Assembly: GCF_002865645.1 (NCBI RefSeq)
Contig: NW_020194691.1
Location: 186,001-250,000, forward strand
DNA: 64,000 bases
Direction of reading: 5' to 3'
Origin: Hyaloscypha bicolor E
Lineage: Eukaryota > Ascomycota > Leotiomycetes > Helotiales > Hyaloscyphaceae
The notes below the pieces were generated by a model. That model was not told the DNA's origin and searched no databases. It saw only the letters and a list, made by a program, of their open reading frames with translations. Positions 46,512 to 58,324 of this stretch are shown piece after piece. Numbering within the stretch: the stretch's first letter is position 1; each line of letters opens with the position of its first letter. The position numbers and the translations under genes were made by a program.

Positions 46512-48015
46512 CTTGAGTGCAGTCGAATGAGAAATTGGAATTGAGTATGGGGTAGAAGAAGTCTTTATATGCTCAGATCGACGCGATTTACGAGCGCAAT
46601 CTTCATTGTGGTGGTGGTGCTGGTGTTAGTTACGATCGTTATTGCATTGCCTAATATACTTGAGCCGGGACTGGGTGGTCAATTGACTTCAAGATCAATC
46701 AAAAAATCCCGGCATGGGAATTGGAAATGCATGCCTGTCCACCACTTGGCCCAGGCAAGATCTTAAAATTCCGCGTTATTATCAGAAGGGGTGTTGAAAG
46801 AAATGGAAATTGCTTCGTGACAGCGAGGAGATGTGTGGACTGAGTACAAATCTGGAATGATTGAAGATACACCGTGTGACAGCGCAGGCAGGCATCTGCC
46901 TCCGTCGGAAGCCCTTCTAAGACACAGCTTAGTCAAGTGGCAGTGTGTTAAATGATTTGATTTGATTTCATTAGAGCGTACGAATCAAACCGGATTAAGC
47001 CATATATTCCCTAATCAAATCATATCAGTTGAGGTTTCCTGGCCATTCAAGAGAGATGTGCAGGATGAAATAGAGTTCTAGCGAGACGTTTCAAATAAAG
47101 AAAACCTGGGATTGATGTTCATTTCATGTGACATGAAACCACATGACCAAACTCCGGTGTTCCTTGAAAAGGGGACGATCGCACATCCAAACCAATCATG
47201 AATTAACACGGGGAATTAATTCTCTGATTCGACAACTCCGCACCTCGAAGTTCACAGCGTGATGCAACGGATTTAGAGCACGGGACCCTGACACGCCTGA
47301 GAATCCGTACCTTGCGCTGTCCTCCCCCCTCCTGGCTTGGTGGCTGCTTGCGGGCCAGCTGAGAAGACAAGAGTACTTCAACTTCTCTTACTTCTCTTTG
47401 TGCACTCCATTTGAATGTTCAAATATCTTCTCAGAAGAAGATACGGAATCACTGGGAATTACTTCGGTAATGTGGATCCCCGAGATCTGCACGCCTCTTC
47501 GGCTCACCGTCTCAGGCTTATCGTTATCGTCACTGCCCGCCTCGAACCTGTTCTGCTGAGACTCTGGAGCGCCAAACCCAAGACATTCCACACGGGGCTG
47601 AGCGATCATCGTCAGCACGCAACCACCTGCGCCGTTGCGCGGGACCATCTGACCTATTCTTTTCGCAACTTTCAACCTTCAACCTTCAACTTTCAAGCTT
47701 CAGGATACAATTCTTCTTTTGATCTTGAGCTTCGTCGACAATCGCTTTCTTTTTTCCTCGAGCTCTCAAACGACCGGTACTCGGCTTGTCCCCGCTCAGA
47801 GAACTGCCAAGCGCCAACTACCCCCATTCCTCGATTCACCACCTCGACGACGACGAAGCGCTGCAGCCAGAAGAGCGGTCTGTCTGCGTTTGCAGATAGC
47901 ATCGTGGGTATCCAAAGCCCACGGGACAGTCTCGATTGACTTGGCATAATATTGGGCCCCATCTGCCAACATTCCTCGTATAACCTCACCGCTCTCCAAC
48001 CCCGCCTTCACCATC
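46512..48015. other. 1.5-kb intergenic region
   Basis: No supported gene. A CTTTCAACCTTCAACCTTCA short repeat lies at about 47666-47690 in the leader of the next gene. A dyad GATTTGATTTGATTTC ... TAATCAAATCATATC lies near 46956-47030. Confidence 0.45.
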
Positions 48016-49284
48016 ATGCCTCCTCTACAAAACAACAACCCGCCTCGACAAGATACCATGGCCCAAAGCAACCGGTCAAAAAATGCAGAATCTATGGCAC
48101 AATCATCAGGAGTTCCTCCGCGGCTGCGCAGTGAAGGTAGAATTCCCTCTGCAAATCCAGACCATCAGCTAAATCTCCCAGAATCCTGGGTCGAGATAGC
48201 CTCGCAACCATCATCCTCCTCCCTCTCCTCCATCGGCGACGAGATTGTGATTACTGGTCTTCGAGTACAGCAGGATTCCAATGTGCGAAGGCGGCGGCGG
48301 GTCCAAGCAGGAGCTCCTCAAACCAGCCTCCACCCACGACAGAATACAAGCAGCCAGGAAGAATACGAAGAGAGCGAGAGCGAGGACGACCAAGTGATGA
48401 CCAGCTCCAACGAACACGTTATCCCAATCCCGACCACGCGATTATCTACAGTTTCGAGGACAGAATACGATGCTGGATCCGATTCAGATGACGATGACGA
48501 AAATGCCACAGCCTTGGGAAAGAGAACAGATGCTGGAGAGCCGGCTTTTACACCCCAACCGAACGCGTTCTCACACCCTCCGCCATCCCACCGATCCTCT
48601 CTCCCCAGTTCCTACTTCCCTCCGCATGCCGGCTCGAGCACGAGACCACCATACCCATCCCGAAACGTATCACGACAACGCTCCTCCTACAACCCACAAG
48701 CAGACCACGATGCAGCGCTCCGAGCTTCTCTTACAACACTGCTATCGATTGGGGCAGCTGCCGCGAGGGGTCTGCCGAAACGAGGTCAGCAACCTACTAC
48801 AATGGGCAATGAGCCGATGGGTCTAAGATTTGTGCCCGAATCAGAATTAATGGCTCCCACGACCCCAACAGCGAACACAAGCAGGCACATGAGTCCCTCT
48901 ACCCGTGCTCGCAGCAGCCCCTCGATATCAAGCCAAGAAGCAGTCGAGAAGGGTAAACGAAAGGCCGCCGCCTCCAAACCAGGAGAGAAGACCCGAGCAT
49001 TGAAGAAGAAGCGTATGCAAGCGGTAGAGGAGGAGGCCTTGATTTCTCCCACATTGTTGACGTGGGTTGTGTCTGCCGGTGTCGTGGTTCTGGTCTCTGT
49101 GGTGGGCTTTGGAGCGGGATATGTTATTGGACGCGAAGTTGGCAGGCAGGAAGTGTTAGGTGGGCTGAATGGCTCGACGATCATTGATGGCGGTTCCTGT
49201 GGTCGTGAAGTAGCACGAAGTACAGGCAGTCTACGACGATTCAAGTGGGGTATGGGGGGAGCTGCGAAGGCGATTGTTGCGTGA
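48016..49284 (+). CDS. Conserved fungal single-pass membrane protein
   Basis: A single exon of 422 residues. Most of the chain is disordered, with serine/proline/acid-rich stretches and a conserved-looking SWVEIASQPSSSSLSSIGDE motif at about 56-75. A basic region (RKAAASKPGEKTRALKKKRM) precedes a single transmembrane helix at about residues 343-368 (LLTWVVSAGVVVLVSVVGFG followed by AGYVIG). The final 50 residues are glycine-rich and basic. A tail-proximal helix with a large cytosolic N-terminal part is likely. I know no function. Confidence 0.7.
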   Translation: MPPLQNNNPPRQDTMAQSNRSKNAESMAQSSGVPPRLRSEGRIPSANPDHQLNLPESWVEIASQPSSSSLSSIGDEIVITGLRVQQDSNVRRRRRVQAGAPQTSLHPRQNTSSQEEYEESESEDDQVMTSSNEHVIPIPTTRLSTVSRTEYDAGSDSDDDDENATALGKRTDAGEPAFTPQPNAFSHPPPSHRSSLPSSYFPPHAGSSTRPPYPSRNVSRQRSSYNPQADHDAALRASLTTLLSIGAAAARGLPKRGQQPTTMGNEPMGLRFVPESELMAPTTPTANTSRHMSPSTRARSSPSISSQEAVEKGKRKAAASKPGEKTRALKKKRMQAVEEEALISPTLLTWVVSAGVVVLVSVVGFGAGYVIGREVGRQEVLGGLNGSTIIDGGSCGREVARSTGSLRRFKWGMGGAAKAIVA

Positions 49285-50211
49285 TGCAACTGCTCTCGAA
49301 ATCGGATTTGAATTATGTGCTCCTCGATATCAGTTGAGCGGGATTGGGTGAAAGGGTGAATAATGAGCATTGATGGTATTATGGATCATGAATCAATGAG
49401 GAGTGGCAGGCTTTTGAATTCGGCGTTTCAGGCATATATACATTTTGCTGGCGTTTTTTGCACATCATACCGTTGAGTTTTCTTCATTTTGCAGGCATGG
49501 GAAGGGGACTCATAGATCGATCTCCCTTCTTAGTGAATAGCATAATGGGGAAGAAAATCTACTCTGGTACGCTTCGTGGTTTGAGATGTGAAAATTGTGC
49601 GGGGCATTGAGTTGAACGCTCTTCACCTCTGATTGCTGCAATTGATGGGTGGACAAAACCAACAGAGAATGATCTCGTTAATTGGTTATTGCGTTTTCTT
49701 CTTCTTCGATTAAAAATTGGGCAAGCTTGCCTCATGCCTCAGAATCGGGGCAAGGGCGCCCAGCGGTGTGCTGTGATGCAGTCAGCCTCGCCCCGAACTG
49801 CCCCAGAATCAGGGCAAGTCTGCCCTGTGTAACACTAGGAACCTAATTTCGGCTTGCCAAATGGCGGTCTGGGACGCCACTGGCCTCAGAATCTGGGCGT
49901 TTCTGCCCAGGGCAGTCACCAAGGCACTCCTTCACTGGCGATGCGCTCCGCATTGGGAGATATTGAAATAATAGGGCTAAAGAAGAGTCATCTTGCTCAA
50001 TCATAATTGGCTTATGATGTTAGGCTTACGCGTTCTGTTGGGACTTTCAGCTGGGCATACATGCATGTTCAAAATCGAGAAATACTGAAATGAAATATAT
50101 ATGGAGGAACTTCCCCGAAGACAATTCTGTATATGTCGAAGTGCTGCCAAATTTTTGCTTGAAAAGGTTCGGGTCCCACGGCGTGATGTAAGTCTATAAA
50201 CCGTATCCACT
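49285..50211. other. Intergenic region with repeated hairpin motifs
   Basis: Holds the three-copy repeat at 49720-49910. The rest shows no coding signal. Confidence 0.5.
49720..49910. repeat. Three dispersed copies of a CAGAATCnGGGC...GCCC motif
   Basis: CCTCAGAATCGGGGCAAGGG at 49737, CCCCAGAATCAGGGCAAGTC at 49801 and CCTCAGAATCTGGGCGTTTC at 49884 each end in a GCCC that can pair with the GGGC five to eight bases upstream. A related GGGCAAGCTTGCC palindrome sits just before at 49729. Spacing is 64 and 83 bases. Confidence 0.65.
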
Positions 50212-50807
50212 ATGGAGAACTGGACTGACTTCTCTAGCATCAACCAGTATGATGATGACTGGTTGGAACTCACTCGAAGCAACGACGTTTGCCACATCAC
50301 CAACTCCACTCTACCGAGTCACAGCCACGCCCGTGATTTGACGTCTTTGCCCTCCCCCATTTTCCTGCAGGAATTCAATGTCGCAGGTACGACGTTTCTT
50401 ATTCTCAGGAGTCGGTTGCTCTTGCTGATGAGTAAAGCTGGTGCTGGTTCCTCGTTTCTCGCCCAGCAATCTATCGCTTCACAGAACGATACAAACAGTA
50501 CGTGGGAACCTCCACCCAGCCTTCTAATACATTTTGGTTGTCCGCCAGCATCTCTTATTGTCAGCCACCGGTTCAGACCAGCGGCATTGGCTTTTTGAAG
50601 TTCCGGAACAAAATATCGTTCTCTGCTTACAACTGTTAGATTCAAGATTGAATTATTCTTCACTGCCTGGCATTGCACCTGATCAAAATTGTGAGCGGTT
50701 GAAGCCATCAAACAAATTGCTATCGCTAACCGTATACACAGACCCAAACTATCTCGACTCTGGAGCTGCAGAACTGTTCAAATACCAAAATTCCTTTCAA
50801 AATACCA
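50212..50807 (+). other. Possible upstream exons of the C2H2 gene
   Basis: An open frame from ATG 50212 (MENWTDFSSINQYDDDWLEL) and an acceptor-like CGCTAACCGTATACACAG ending at 50741, followed by sequence in frame with the C2H2 gene, suggest that the gene may begin at 50212 with several small exons. I could not settle the intermediate joins. Confidence 0.35.
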
Positions 50808-51591
50808 ATGCAAAGTATTACACCTAACCGTGAGCTGGAGTTAACCTCTGGCGCAAAACCATTCAAAAGACTAACAGACTCTGCTAGCTTTCAATCTCAT
50901 GACGATCAATTTGAGAACCTTGACATGAGCACTAGAAACGCAGACATTGACCCCCGTAACGAATTGGCTGAAGTTGTTGAGGCCAACACGAAAACGCCAC
51001 TTCGGTGCCGGTTTCCTGATTGCCCAGAGGACCGCGAATTTTTCACGGAGTCTGCTCTACGGTAAGCTTAACGTCAGCTCCTTTACCACGTCAGCAAACC
51101 AACTCACGGTCGTCAGGAAACATGAGGGCAAACACAATAAGCCTTACACCTGCAATGTGCTAGGCTGCAAGCACCCTCGATTTGGCGACAAGGGTGGCCT
51201 CGACAGGCACAGGCGCGAAGTTCACGGAGACAAGACGCATTGCTGCCCCATCCCCTCATGCAGACGTCACATCAAAGGCTTCCCTCGCAAATACAATCTA
51301 TTCAAGCACCAGAAACTTTGGCATCCCGGTCAATCACCAAACTCTGCTCTTGCCGTAATTCGAACATCTGAAGCACGCATTAACCTTGAGGGCGAAGGTA
51401 TGGAGGAGGTGCAAGTTCAGGACGAGGAAGCGTCTTCACCGGAGATGACGATCACTAGCGACTTGACCGTTACTGGCAATGGAAAGGTCCAGGAGAAGTT
51501 GAGGGAACTTTTGGCGCTCCGAGCAGAGATTGATTTAGACATCGAAGCTCTGAAGAGGGCTATGAATATCTTGGAGGGCTCGTCACTTTGA
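50808..51591 (+). CDS. C2H2 zinc finger protein
   Basis: Exons 50808-51061 and 51117-51591 give 242 residues from the first in-frame ATG; the true start may lie upstream or at 50925 (MSTRN). The splice rebuilds the first finger. Finger 1 is CRFPDCPEDREFFTESALRK with HEGKH, finger 2 CNVLGCKHPRFGDKGGLDRH with RREVH, and finger 3 CPIPSCRRHIKG with HQKLWH. An acidic linker and a C-terminal leucine-rich helix (KVQEKLRELLALRAEIDLDI) that may dimerise follow. This is the layout of fungal C2H2 proteins of unknown target, likely nuclear. It converges on the MFS gene. Confidence 0.75.
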
Positions 51592-51825
51592 GACGCGTTT
51601 CTTTTTGTCCACAATTCCATCGTTGTGTCTTCGTTGCTCTACTGGGCACTCCCAAAGGGACGCAGTTATGTTCGCGCTTTGGTTCGTGTTTGCATTTAAT
51701 GGTGGCGTTCTTAGGAGGAAGGAGCAGCAATGAACAGTGTTCGTAAATTAAGCGAGCCTCTCCAGGAAGTCGGCAACTATTTCCAAAAAACAGAAGAAAA
51801 ACATTACAACTTCTCATTCCCCACC

Positions 51826-53824
51826 TCAAAGCACATATCTGAAGTCCTTATTCTGAAACTCCGTCTGATCCTGCATCCCCGCCTCCTCACTCTGCTCCTT
51901 ATCGGCAGGTCCATACGTCCGATCCCTATACCGATTCGTGAAGAACATATATGCCAGCATCGTCAGATGACAGCCCATCTTGATGCTATACCCTACCAAG
52001 AGACCGATCGTTGCACCGTGGTAAGTGGGTGCCTCGGAGGCTTTTACGACGAAGGGGCCGGCGAAGTTGCCCCAACAGTACGCCGTACTGTTCATGCAAG
52101 TATTAGTGAAGGTGGAAGTACGGGGAGAGAATGGAAGAGAGACATACAAAACCATAGCACTAGCCATTGAACGATGGGTATATCCACCCATATTCGAGGA
52201 CACTGTAATGAGCGAGATGGTAAAACCGACGGATTGTGCGTTCACGAGCCAGAAACTGACGAGACGGCCCCAAGTGTTCGAGCGCGGGAGGTAAGCCATG
52301 CAGCCCGCTGCTACTACACAGAGAATATTTGCTGCTGTTGCAGTTAAGAGGCGAGCTGCGTGAAACATGTGAGCTCATTTTAGGAGAAGGGGGAGAGCGG
52401 GGGTGCTGACAGTTTGGGACATTGAGGGTGATCGCTCCTCCGATAATGAGGGCGATGATCTGGACTGCGTCGCCAACGGATTTGAGTTCCGTTGTTCGAG
52501 TCGTTGAAAACCCCTTGACACATGTCAGCTCTTGCAATAGACTTTTTGGGCCGGGGCTTACCATATCACGGATGATGACTGTGGAGAAGGAGTTCACGAC
52601 ACCGTTTGGAATGGCTCTGCAAACACAATCAGTCTCGGATTGATCAGTCCCTCGGAGTTATACTTACGCAGCGAAGACTGAAGTGAAGAGGAGCAATGCC
52701 TTCGGGTCTTTGAAAGCAACAAGAGCTTGCTTCGGCACGAACTTCTTGTTCTTGATTCCGGTTTCATTGCCAGCTACTCGCCTGACTGCAATGAGCCGTT
52801 CTCGTTCAGTCAAAAAGAAGGAATTTGCTGGCGAGTCAGAGAGTAAGAAGAAGATCACGAATGACCAAAGACAAGTCGCCCCGCCAAGCTGGAGTAAATC
52901 ACGTTAGCGTTGATATAAATCGAGTAGAAACAGCCTTACAATAAAGAATATCAATTCCCAACGTTCCGGTTTCAAGTTCGCCGGAAGCTTCGAGACACCC
53001 ATCGAGATATATGAACCAACAATACCGCCCCAGCCAAGAGATGAATACCAAATGCATTGACGGAGTGGGATCTCTCGCCTCGTGTACCAGAATCCAGTCA
53101 TCAAAGTAAGGCCAGGGGTTACAGCCGCCTCGAATATGCCCATGATGAATCGGACTGCGAGAGCACTTTGGTATGTTCGGCAGGCGGTCAGGGCGAGAAC
53201 CATTACCCCCCAAAGAAGACAACTGACGCCAACAACTCTCTGTGCAGGGTAACGACCGATGAGCCAACCGCATGGATATTGGCCGAAGAAGTATCCTGCA
53301 TAGATCACTGCTGCGTGTTAGTTGGGTTATAGCTTGCGCTACTTGGGGACACTTGCTGGCTGAGAGGTAGTTGAACTGTTGGCCCTTGAGGCCCAATGCC
53401 TTTTGGTAGTTGAATAAGTTCGCATAGTTCAACGCAGTCCGGTCCATGAACTGCAGAGCTTGGGTAACCAAGAAGATAGGCAGAACGATGAAATCAATTT
53501 TCCAGCGCACTCGTTTTACCTGTGGGGTTGAAGTCAGACTCGTGCATTTGCAATGTTTGGAGAGTTTCAGATAGCTTACTTCCTCCGGAGAGAATTCCAG
53601 CTGCAGAGCTTCGTGATATTGTCGGTAACCAACGGCAGCATCCTAGAAAAGTAAATCAGTTAGATATAGCATTAGAGTAACCTTGAGCTTCCCACCTCGT
53701 TGACAATTCCAGGTTTTTGAACATCGACGTTACTCTCGACGGGCTCCAGACGTTTCTCGATATCATTTGCAGCATTGTTCTGGTGCGATTCGAGCTGGCC
53801 GATCTCTGGCTTAACTTCCGCCAT
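51826..53824 (-). CDS. MFS permease, allantoate/nicotinate (Dal5/Tna1) family
   Basis: Nine exons: 53824-53696, 53642-53580, 53519-53357, 53307-52940, 52888-52668, 52616-52562, 52513-52411, 52355-52148 and 52087-51826. Together they give 523 residues with all phases consistent. Intron 3 starts with GC (A|GCAAGT), a GC-AG intron. Family marks are FMDRTALNYANLFNYQKALG in the first helix, YFFGQYPCGWLIGRYPAQRV with GVSCLLWG, RFIMGIFEAAVTPGLTLMTG FWYTRRE and the tail TNRYRDRTYG. These belong to the anion:cation symporter family of fungal permeases for carboxylate-like nutrients. It shares a divergent promoter with the dienelactone hydrolase gene. Confidence 0.9.
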
Positions 53825-54366
53825 GATGTCGGTTGGAGGTGAAGAATTTCAATGTCAAGAGCTGCGAAAACTTTGATCTGAAAGGCACACCAGATAGACA
53901 GGCGGTGCGAGGTAGCGGAGTGATCAGGGAAACTCGGATGAAGATCGTCCCCAGCTTAAATAAACTTGGACCCGACAACCTGGAGAATGAGGACGGGGTA
54001 AATTAGTCTGGCATGAAAAGTTGTGGGGATGCATATGCCAAGGGCATTAGCACAAAGGGGGCTGGGCAGCGTCGAAGCCCGCGGCCGTTCGCCGATGACC
54101 CCACTCTGCACGACAGGTAAGCACTGAATCGGGAAGAGGCCGTCGGCGACCACAGGGGTGGAGGAGTCTGCTTTCTTAGTGGCAACTGGCGAGCACAGGG
54201 GAGGATGATCCATCGATCTCAAAAGTGTACTTGCGAAAGTTCCGTAGATTTAAACAGGCTCGCTCTTGATTTCTGCTTTCACCTATTTGGAACTCGGTTT
54301 TTGACTGCCTTCCATAGCATCAGGTTTTCGTATCTTGAATTCTCCGAAGAGGGGACCTTCTATACC
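53825..54366. promoter_or_regulatory. Divergent MFS / hydrolase promoter with two CGG-N7-CCG palindromes
   Basis: Exact CGG-N7-CCG inverted repeats lie at 54082-54094 (CGGCCGTTCGCCG) and 54130-54142 (CGGGAAGAGGCCG), 48 bases apart between two divergent starts. Zn2Cys6 dimers bind CGG half-sites of this kind, and such a regulator is encoded 3.5 kb away. Confidence 0.6.
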
Positions 54367-55369
54367 ATGGGAGACGCAGATTTATATCTGGCAAAACCTT
54401 CTGGGGCTTGCTGCCTGAAAGGCACAATTCATGAAGGAGAACCTCGGGGCCGTCTGACCACCATTTCAGGCATCGAAACATATATCTCGACGGCACCGGA
54501 GGGGAAGGTCAATGGCAACATCTTACTCTATTTTCCCGATGTCTGGGGCTTATTTAACAATGGGCTATTGATAATGGATGGGTTTGCTGATGCTGGATAT
54601 CTCGTTTTTGGTTTGGATTATTTTCAAGGAGTGAGTCCTCTTGAGAATCCACTTTCGTCAAGATATCTATTCTAAAGTGTGGTTGTAGGACCCCGTTTGG
54701 AAGCACAGAAAGAATAGACATGATCAATCTGATCCAAATTTTGATTATGAAGCTTGGAAACGAAAACACACTGCTTTTGCAGATGAGAACGTTCCGAAAT
54801 GGATTAGAGAAGTCAAGCAACAGTATGGCCAACCGAAAACCAAGTACGCTTGCGTCGGGTAAGTTATGAAACTAGTCTAGAGCTGTACTATTCCGGTGGA
54901 CTGACTTGGCATAGATACTGTTTCGGTGCGCCTTATGTATGTAATGAGCTTGCTGGCGATGAAGTCGCCGCTGGTGCTTTTGGCCATCCTGCATTTCTCA
55001 AGGAGCACCACTTTATGAACTTGAAGAGTAATATCCCCTGTTGATGCAACCATTTCTGGGAATTTCTGACGAGTATTCAGAACCATTATTCCTCTCCTGT
55101 TCAGATATTGACCACACTTTTGATACCGAGTCACGGAGAAGAGCCTTGGACCTTCTTCATACTGGCAATACGCCATACCAGTTGCAGTTATTCGCAAATG
55201 TCGAGCATGGATTTGCATTGAGGGGGAATATGGAGAACCCGTATGAGCGTGAGTCATTGTGATTTTTAAGCTGGTTCTGGATGCTAATAGCTTATCAGGT
55301 TATGTTAAAGAGCAGAGTTTGAAGGGCATCATAGAGTGGTTCGATTTTTGGCTGTCACAGAGAAAGTAA
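54367..55369 (+). CDS. Dienelactone hydrolase family protein
   Basis: Five exons (54367-54630, 54689-54858, 54915-55027, 55081-55248, 55299-55369) give 261 residues. The splice at 54858/54915 creates the nucleophile elbow GYCFGAPY with Cys147. The acid is in SCSDIDHTFD and the catalytic histidine in VEHGFALRG, completing the Cys-Asp-His triad of dienelactone hydrolases. YFPDVWGLFNNGLLIMDGFA near residue 60 is a family mark. In aromatic degradation such enzymes open lactones, but many fungal relatives act on other esters. It is divergent from the MFS gene. Confidence 0.9.
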
Positions 55370-55967
55370 TTTAGGGAGACGACTGGCGTAAATAAATAAA
55401 TGTCATTCTAGAAAGCTAGAATACAATTTTGTGCAGATACATTGGTGCCTAAAGGCCAGAGAACATTTCTGATTGTGCACCCGAACTGCTTCAAACCCCG
55501 AGAAAGGAAATTTCCCAGTTGGCAAATAGTTACTTCAGACATGGCTTGAACTCATTCCTCTCTATCCTCGGTATGTACAAGTACCTGGTCAAAAATGAGG
55601 AACGGGTTGACTGCAACGCTACCAGTAGTTTGTTGTACCCCGCGGTAACTCCTCGACTTCACAAGACGCCACTTCCAAGTGCGTGTGGGGTACCGGGGGC
55701 TCCCCTAAAGGACGCCGCGGAAACTGGCCGACTCATCAAAGTACACTTCGGGATAGGCAGAACGGGATCGAACTTGCTGAATGCTGATCAGTTGACGGCA
55801 AAATGATGACAAAATGGTATCTCACTGTCAAATGCAGGAGACCGCGACGACACTGCCTCTTTCAAACTTCAACCTCCACACTTACAATTTGTCGAATTAT
55901 ACACTAATAAAATTATTTTCATTGTCCTCTCAACTCCTCCTTCCCAAACAGAATTTTTAACTGGAGA
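55370..55967. promoter_or_regulatory. SDR promoter with a CGG-N7-CCG site
   Basis: CGGAAACTGGCCG at 55718-55730 is an exact CGG-N7-CCG, about 240 bases upstream of the SDR start codon. No gene is supported in this stretch. Confidence 0.55.
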
Positions 55968-57089
55968 ATGGTGCCTCCAAAGACAGCCTTTGACTTCACC
56001 GGCGAAGTAGCAATCGTCACTGGTGCCGGGTCTCGAATGGTAGGTGAGTTTCCAATTGTCCTCTTACTCTCTCAGTTCTCAGATTTTCTCAACCTTCATA
56101 GGCGAAATTGGCAATGGTCGAGCAACAGCAATCCTCCTCGCTCGACAAGGAGCTAAGGTAGCTCTGGTAGATTTCAGCGCCGAGTGGGCTGCCGAGACAA
56201 AAGGAATGATTGATGCTGAGGGCGGAATCTCAGAAGTGATTCAAACGGATGTCACGGACGAAGAATCATGTAAGAATGCAGTTGCGAAAACTGTCGAGAT
56301 TTTCGGAGCTGTTCATATTCTGGTTAACATTGGTGAGCCGGCCTTGACCGGGTCGAGTGAAAAGTGCTAAGTAGTGAACAGTTGGCGTTGGTGGAGCCAT
56401 GGGAGATGCGACGAAGATCGATATGGATGCCTGGGACCGTGACTTCAGGATCAATGTCACGAGCATGGTGCTGATGGCTCGTCATACAATTCCAGAAATG
56501 CGGAAGAATGGCAGAGGTGTAATCGTCAACATGTCTTCCGTGAGCGGTCGTAAGTCTCACGTATTTTCGTTTTCCTCAAAGTTGACACGACGTAGTTCTG
56601 GGTGGCAATCCAAGCCTCCTATATCCTACTACGAAGGGCGCAATTGTTCAGATGACTCGAGCTATGGCCGCCCAACACGGACCTGAAAACATTAGAGTAA
56701 ACTGCGTCTGCCCAGGGATGGTCTTCACTCCTATGGTAAGAGGGCGAGGAATGACAGATGCGATGCGTCAGGCGAGAATTAACCAGAGTCTACTCAAGCA
56801 AGAAGGGACTGGGTGGGATGTTGGTTATGGTATGTCTAGAAGCAAACCACGAGGGAAATATTTTGACAGTTTCTAGCTATTTTATTTCTGTGCAGTAAAG
56901 AAGCCAGATGGATTACGGGCCTGATAATGCCGGTTGATGGAGGTGTAAGTTTCGATTGCTCGACTGGCTTTTAGAAACTGTGCTAACGTTTGTCCGGCGC
57001 AGACAACTGCAGGGAAAACAGACCGCCCCGCTCTGAAGGCAGATACACTGGCAGAACAGAACACCGGCGTGTTGAATGGCGAAGCGTAG
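55968..57089 (+). CDS. SDR oxidoreductase (classical, GolD/gluconate dehydrogenase-like)
   Basis: Six exons (55968-56043, 56102-56332, 56382-56549, 56596-56829, 56877-56944, 57003-57089) give 287 residues with all phases matching. VTGAGSRMVGEIGNGRATAI is the nucleotide-binding loop, with an insertion relative to the usual TGxxxGIG. VALVD follows, then HILVNIVGVGG in place of NNAG, NMSSVSG with the catalytic serine, and YPTTK as YxxxK. The tail GLIMPVDGGTTAGK is typical. Such enzymes oxidise sugar acids, polyols or 3-hydroxyacyl groups; the substrate is open. Neighbours suggest a shared catabolic role. Confidence 0.9.
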
Positions 57090-57686
57090 AAAATTGCACA
57101 GCGGTGAAGGCATATCTATTGGTTGTCATCCTCTGCCATTCCTGAGGTGTGGTTTCAATTGCGCCGTGTTCACGTGGAACACTTTAACAATTCTCGATAA
57201 CTACGAAATGAAAAATTTCAAAAAGTCGCCTTCCCTCACTCTCCGCGGCGAATCGCCTCGTGGGGCCATCAGCAAGAGGGTTTCCGAATCCAACTGGACG
57301 GATCCCGGAAACCAAACCCAGGTCATTCCAAAATCCCTACCCTGTAATCAGCAAGGGTATTCCAATATTTGACTGGAAATTATTTCCGGAAAGCAACCCG
57401 GGTTTAGGGTTGTCTAACGGTCTAAGTCACGTGCGTGAGATTCTCCGCACTCCACTTTCTGCGGGGACTAATTTCAAGGAAACTCTCACCCGCGGCGTCC
57501 AACTTCAACATTAGATCAAGTCGCCACGAGTCTATTTTTTCTTCAAACACCTATAATCTCAATCAAGGGCATGCACCGCGCCGACCTTTACATTGTCGAA
57601 ACGACTTCTCACGCCCGGCATTACGCCGGTACTTGGACGCCACGCTGCGGACGGGCGTCACACGCGCTTCGATCCTTCTGTGACCA
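57090..57686. promoter_or_regulatory. Regulator promoter/leader with a CGG-N7-CCG site
   Basis: CGGCATTACGCCG at 57616-57628 is an exact CGG-N7-CCG, 59 bases before the regulator start codon, suggesting autoregulation. A near copy, CGGCGAATCGCCT (last base off), is at about 57244-57256. Confidence 0.55.
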
Positions 57687-58324
57687 ATGGACGAGGCAAA
57701 GAAAAGCACCAAAGGTCATGGATCTACACCTAGCAGGAGACGGGCAATCTGTAGTAACTGCCGGCGACGCAAGGTAACCTGTCGGGCCCGTCCCTTTCCT
57801 TGCCCATTGTCTCTGCCCTGCGTAGTCCTCGAAACTGGAGCTGACTGAAGCATCTTCAGAGCAAATGTGACAGTCGGCAACCTCAGTGTTCAACCTGTAT
57901 AGCCCACAATAGCCATTGTCATTATGATAAACCTCCCTCTTTAGCATATGTGAGGTCGCTTGAGTCCAAGATTGAAAAGTTATTGCAGGAGAGAAGTGCA
58001 AGCAGCACAGGAAGGAGCTGGCAAACAAATGAAGTATGTATTGAACAAACATGAAATATCTTTGTCTCTTCGTCCCTAACCTCGAACCCAAAGGATGGCG
58101 AGGATACCCCGAGAAAATCTGACAGCATGACTGTCGTATCCCCTCACGAAGGCCATTCATTGGAGGACATCAGCGACTTGAGTAGCCCATCGTATCAGAA
58201 CCTCGAAGCAAGCCATGAGCGGAAGAGAGACTGCGACCGCTGGGTATCGGAAATATCTGTTGACAAGCATGGGAGCGTCTGCTATCATAACCCTACATCT
58301 TTATTCCACGAGGCTCCATTGAAT

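Noticed and set aside
48786..49370. Minus-strand open frame of 194 codons
   Set aside because: Antisense to the single-pass membrane-protein gene, with no motif of its own.
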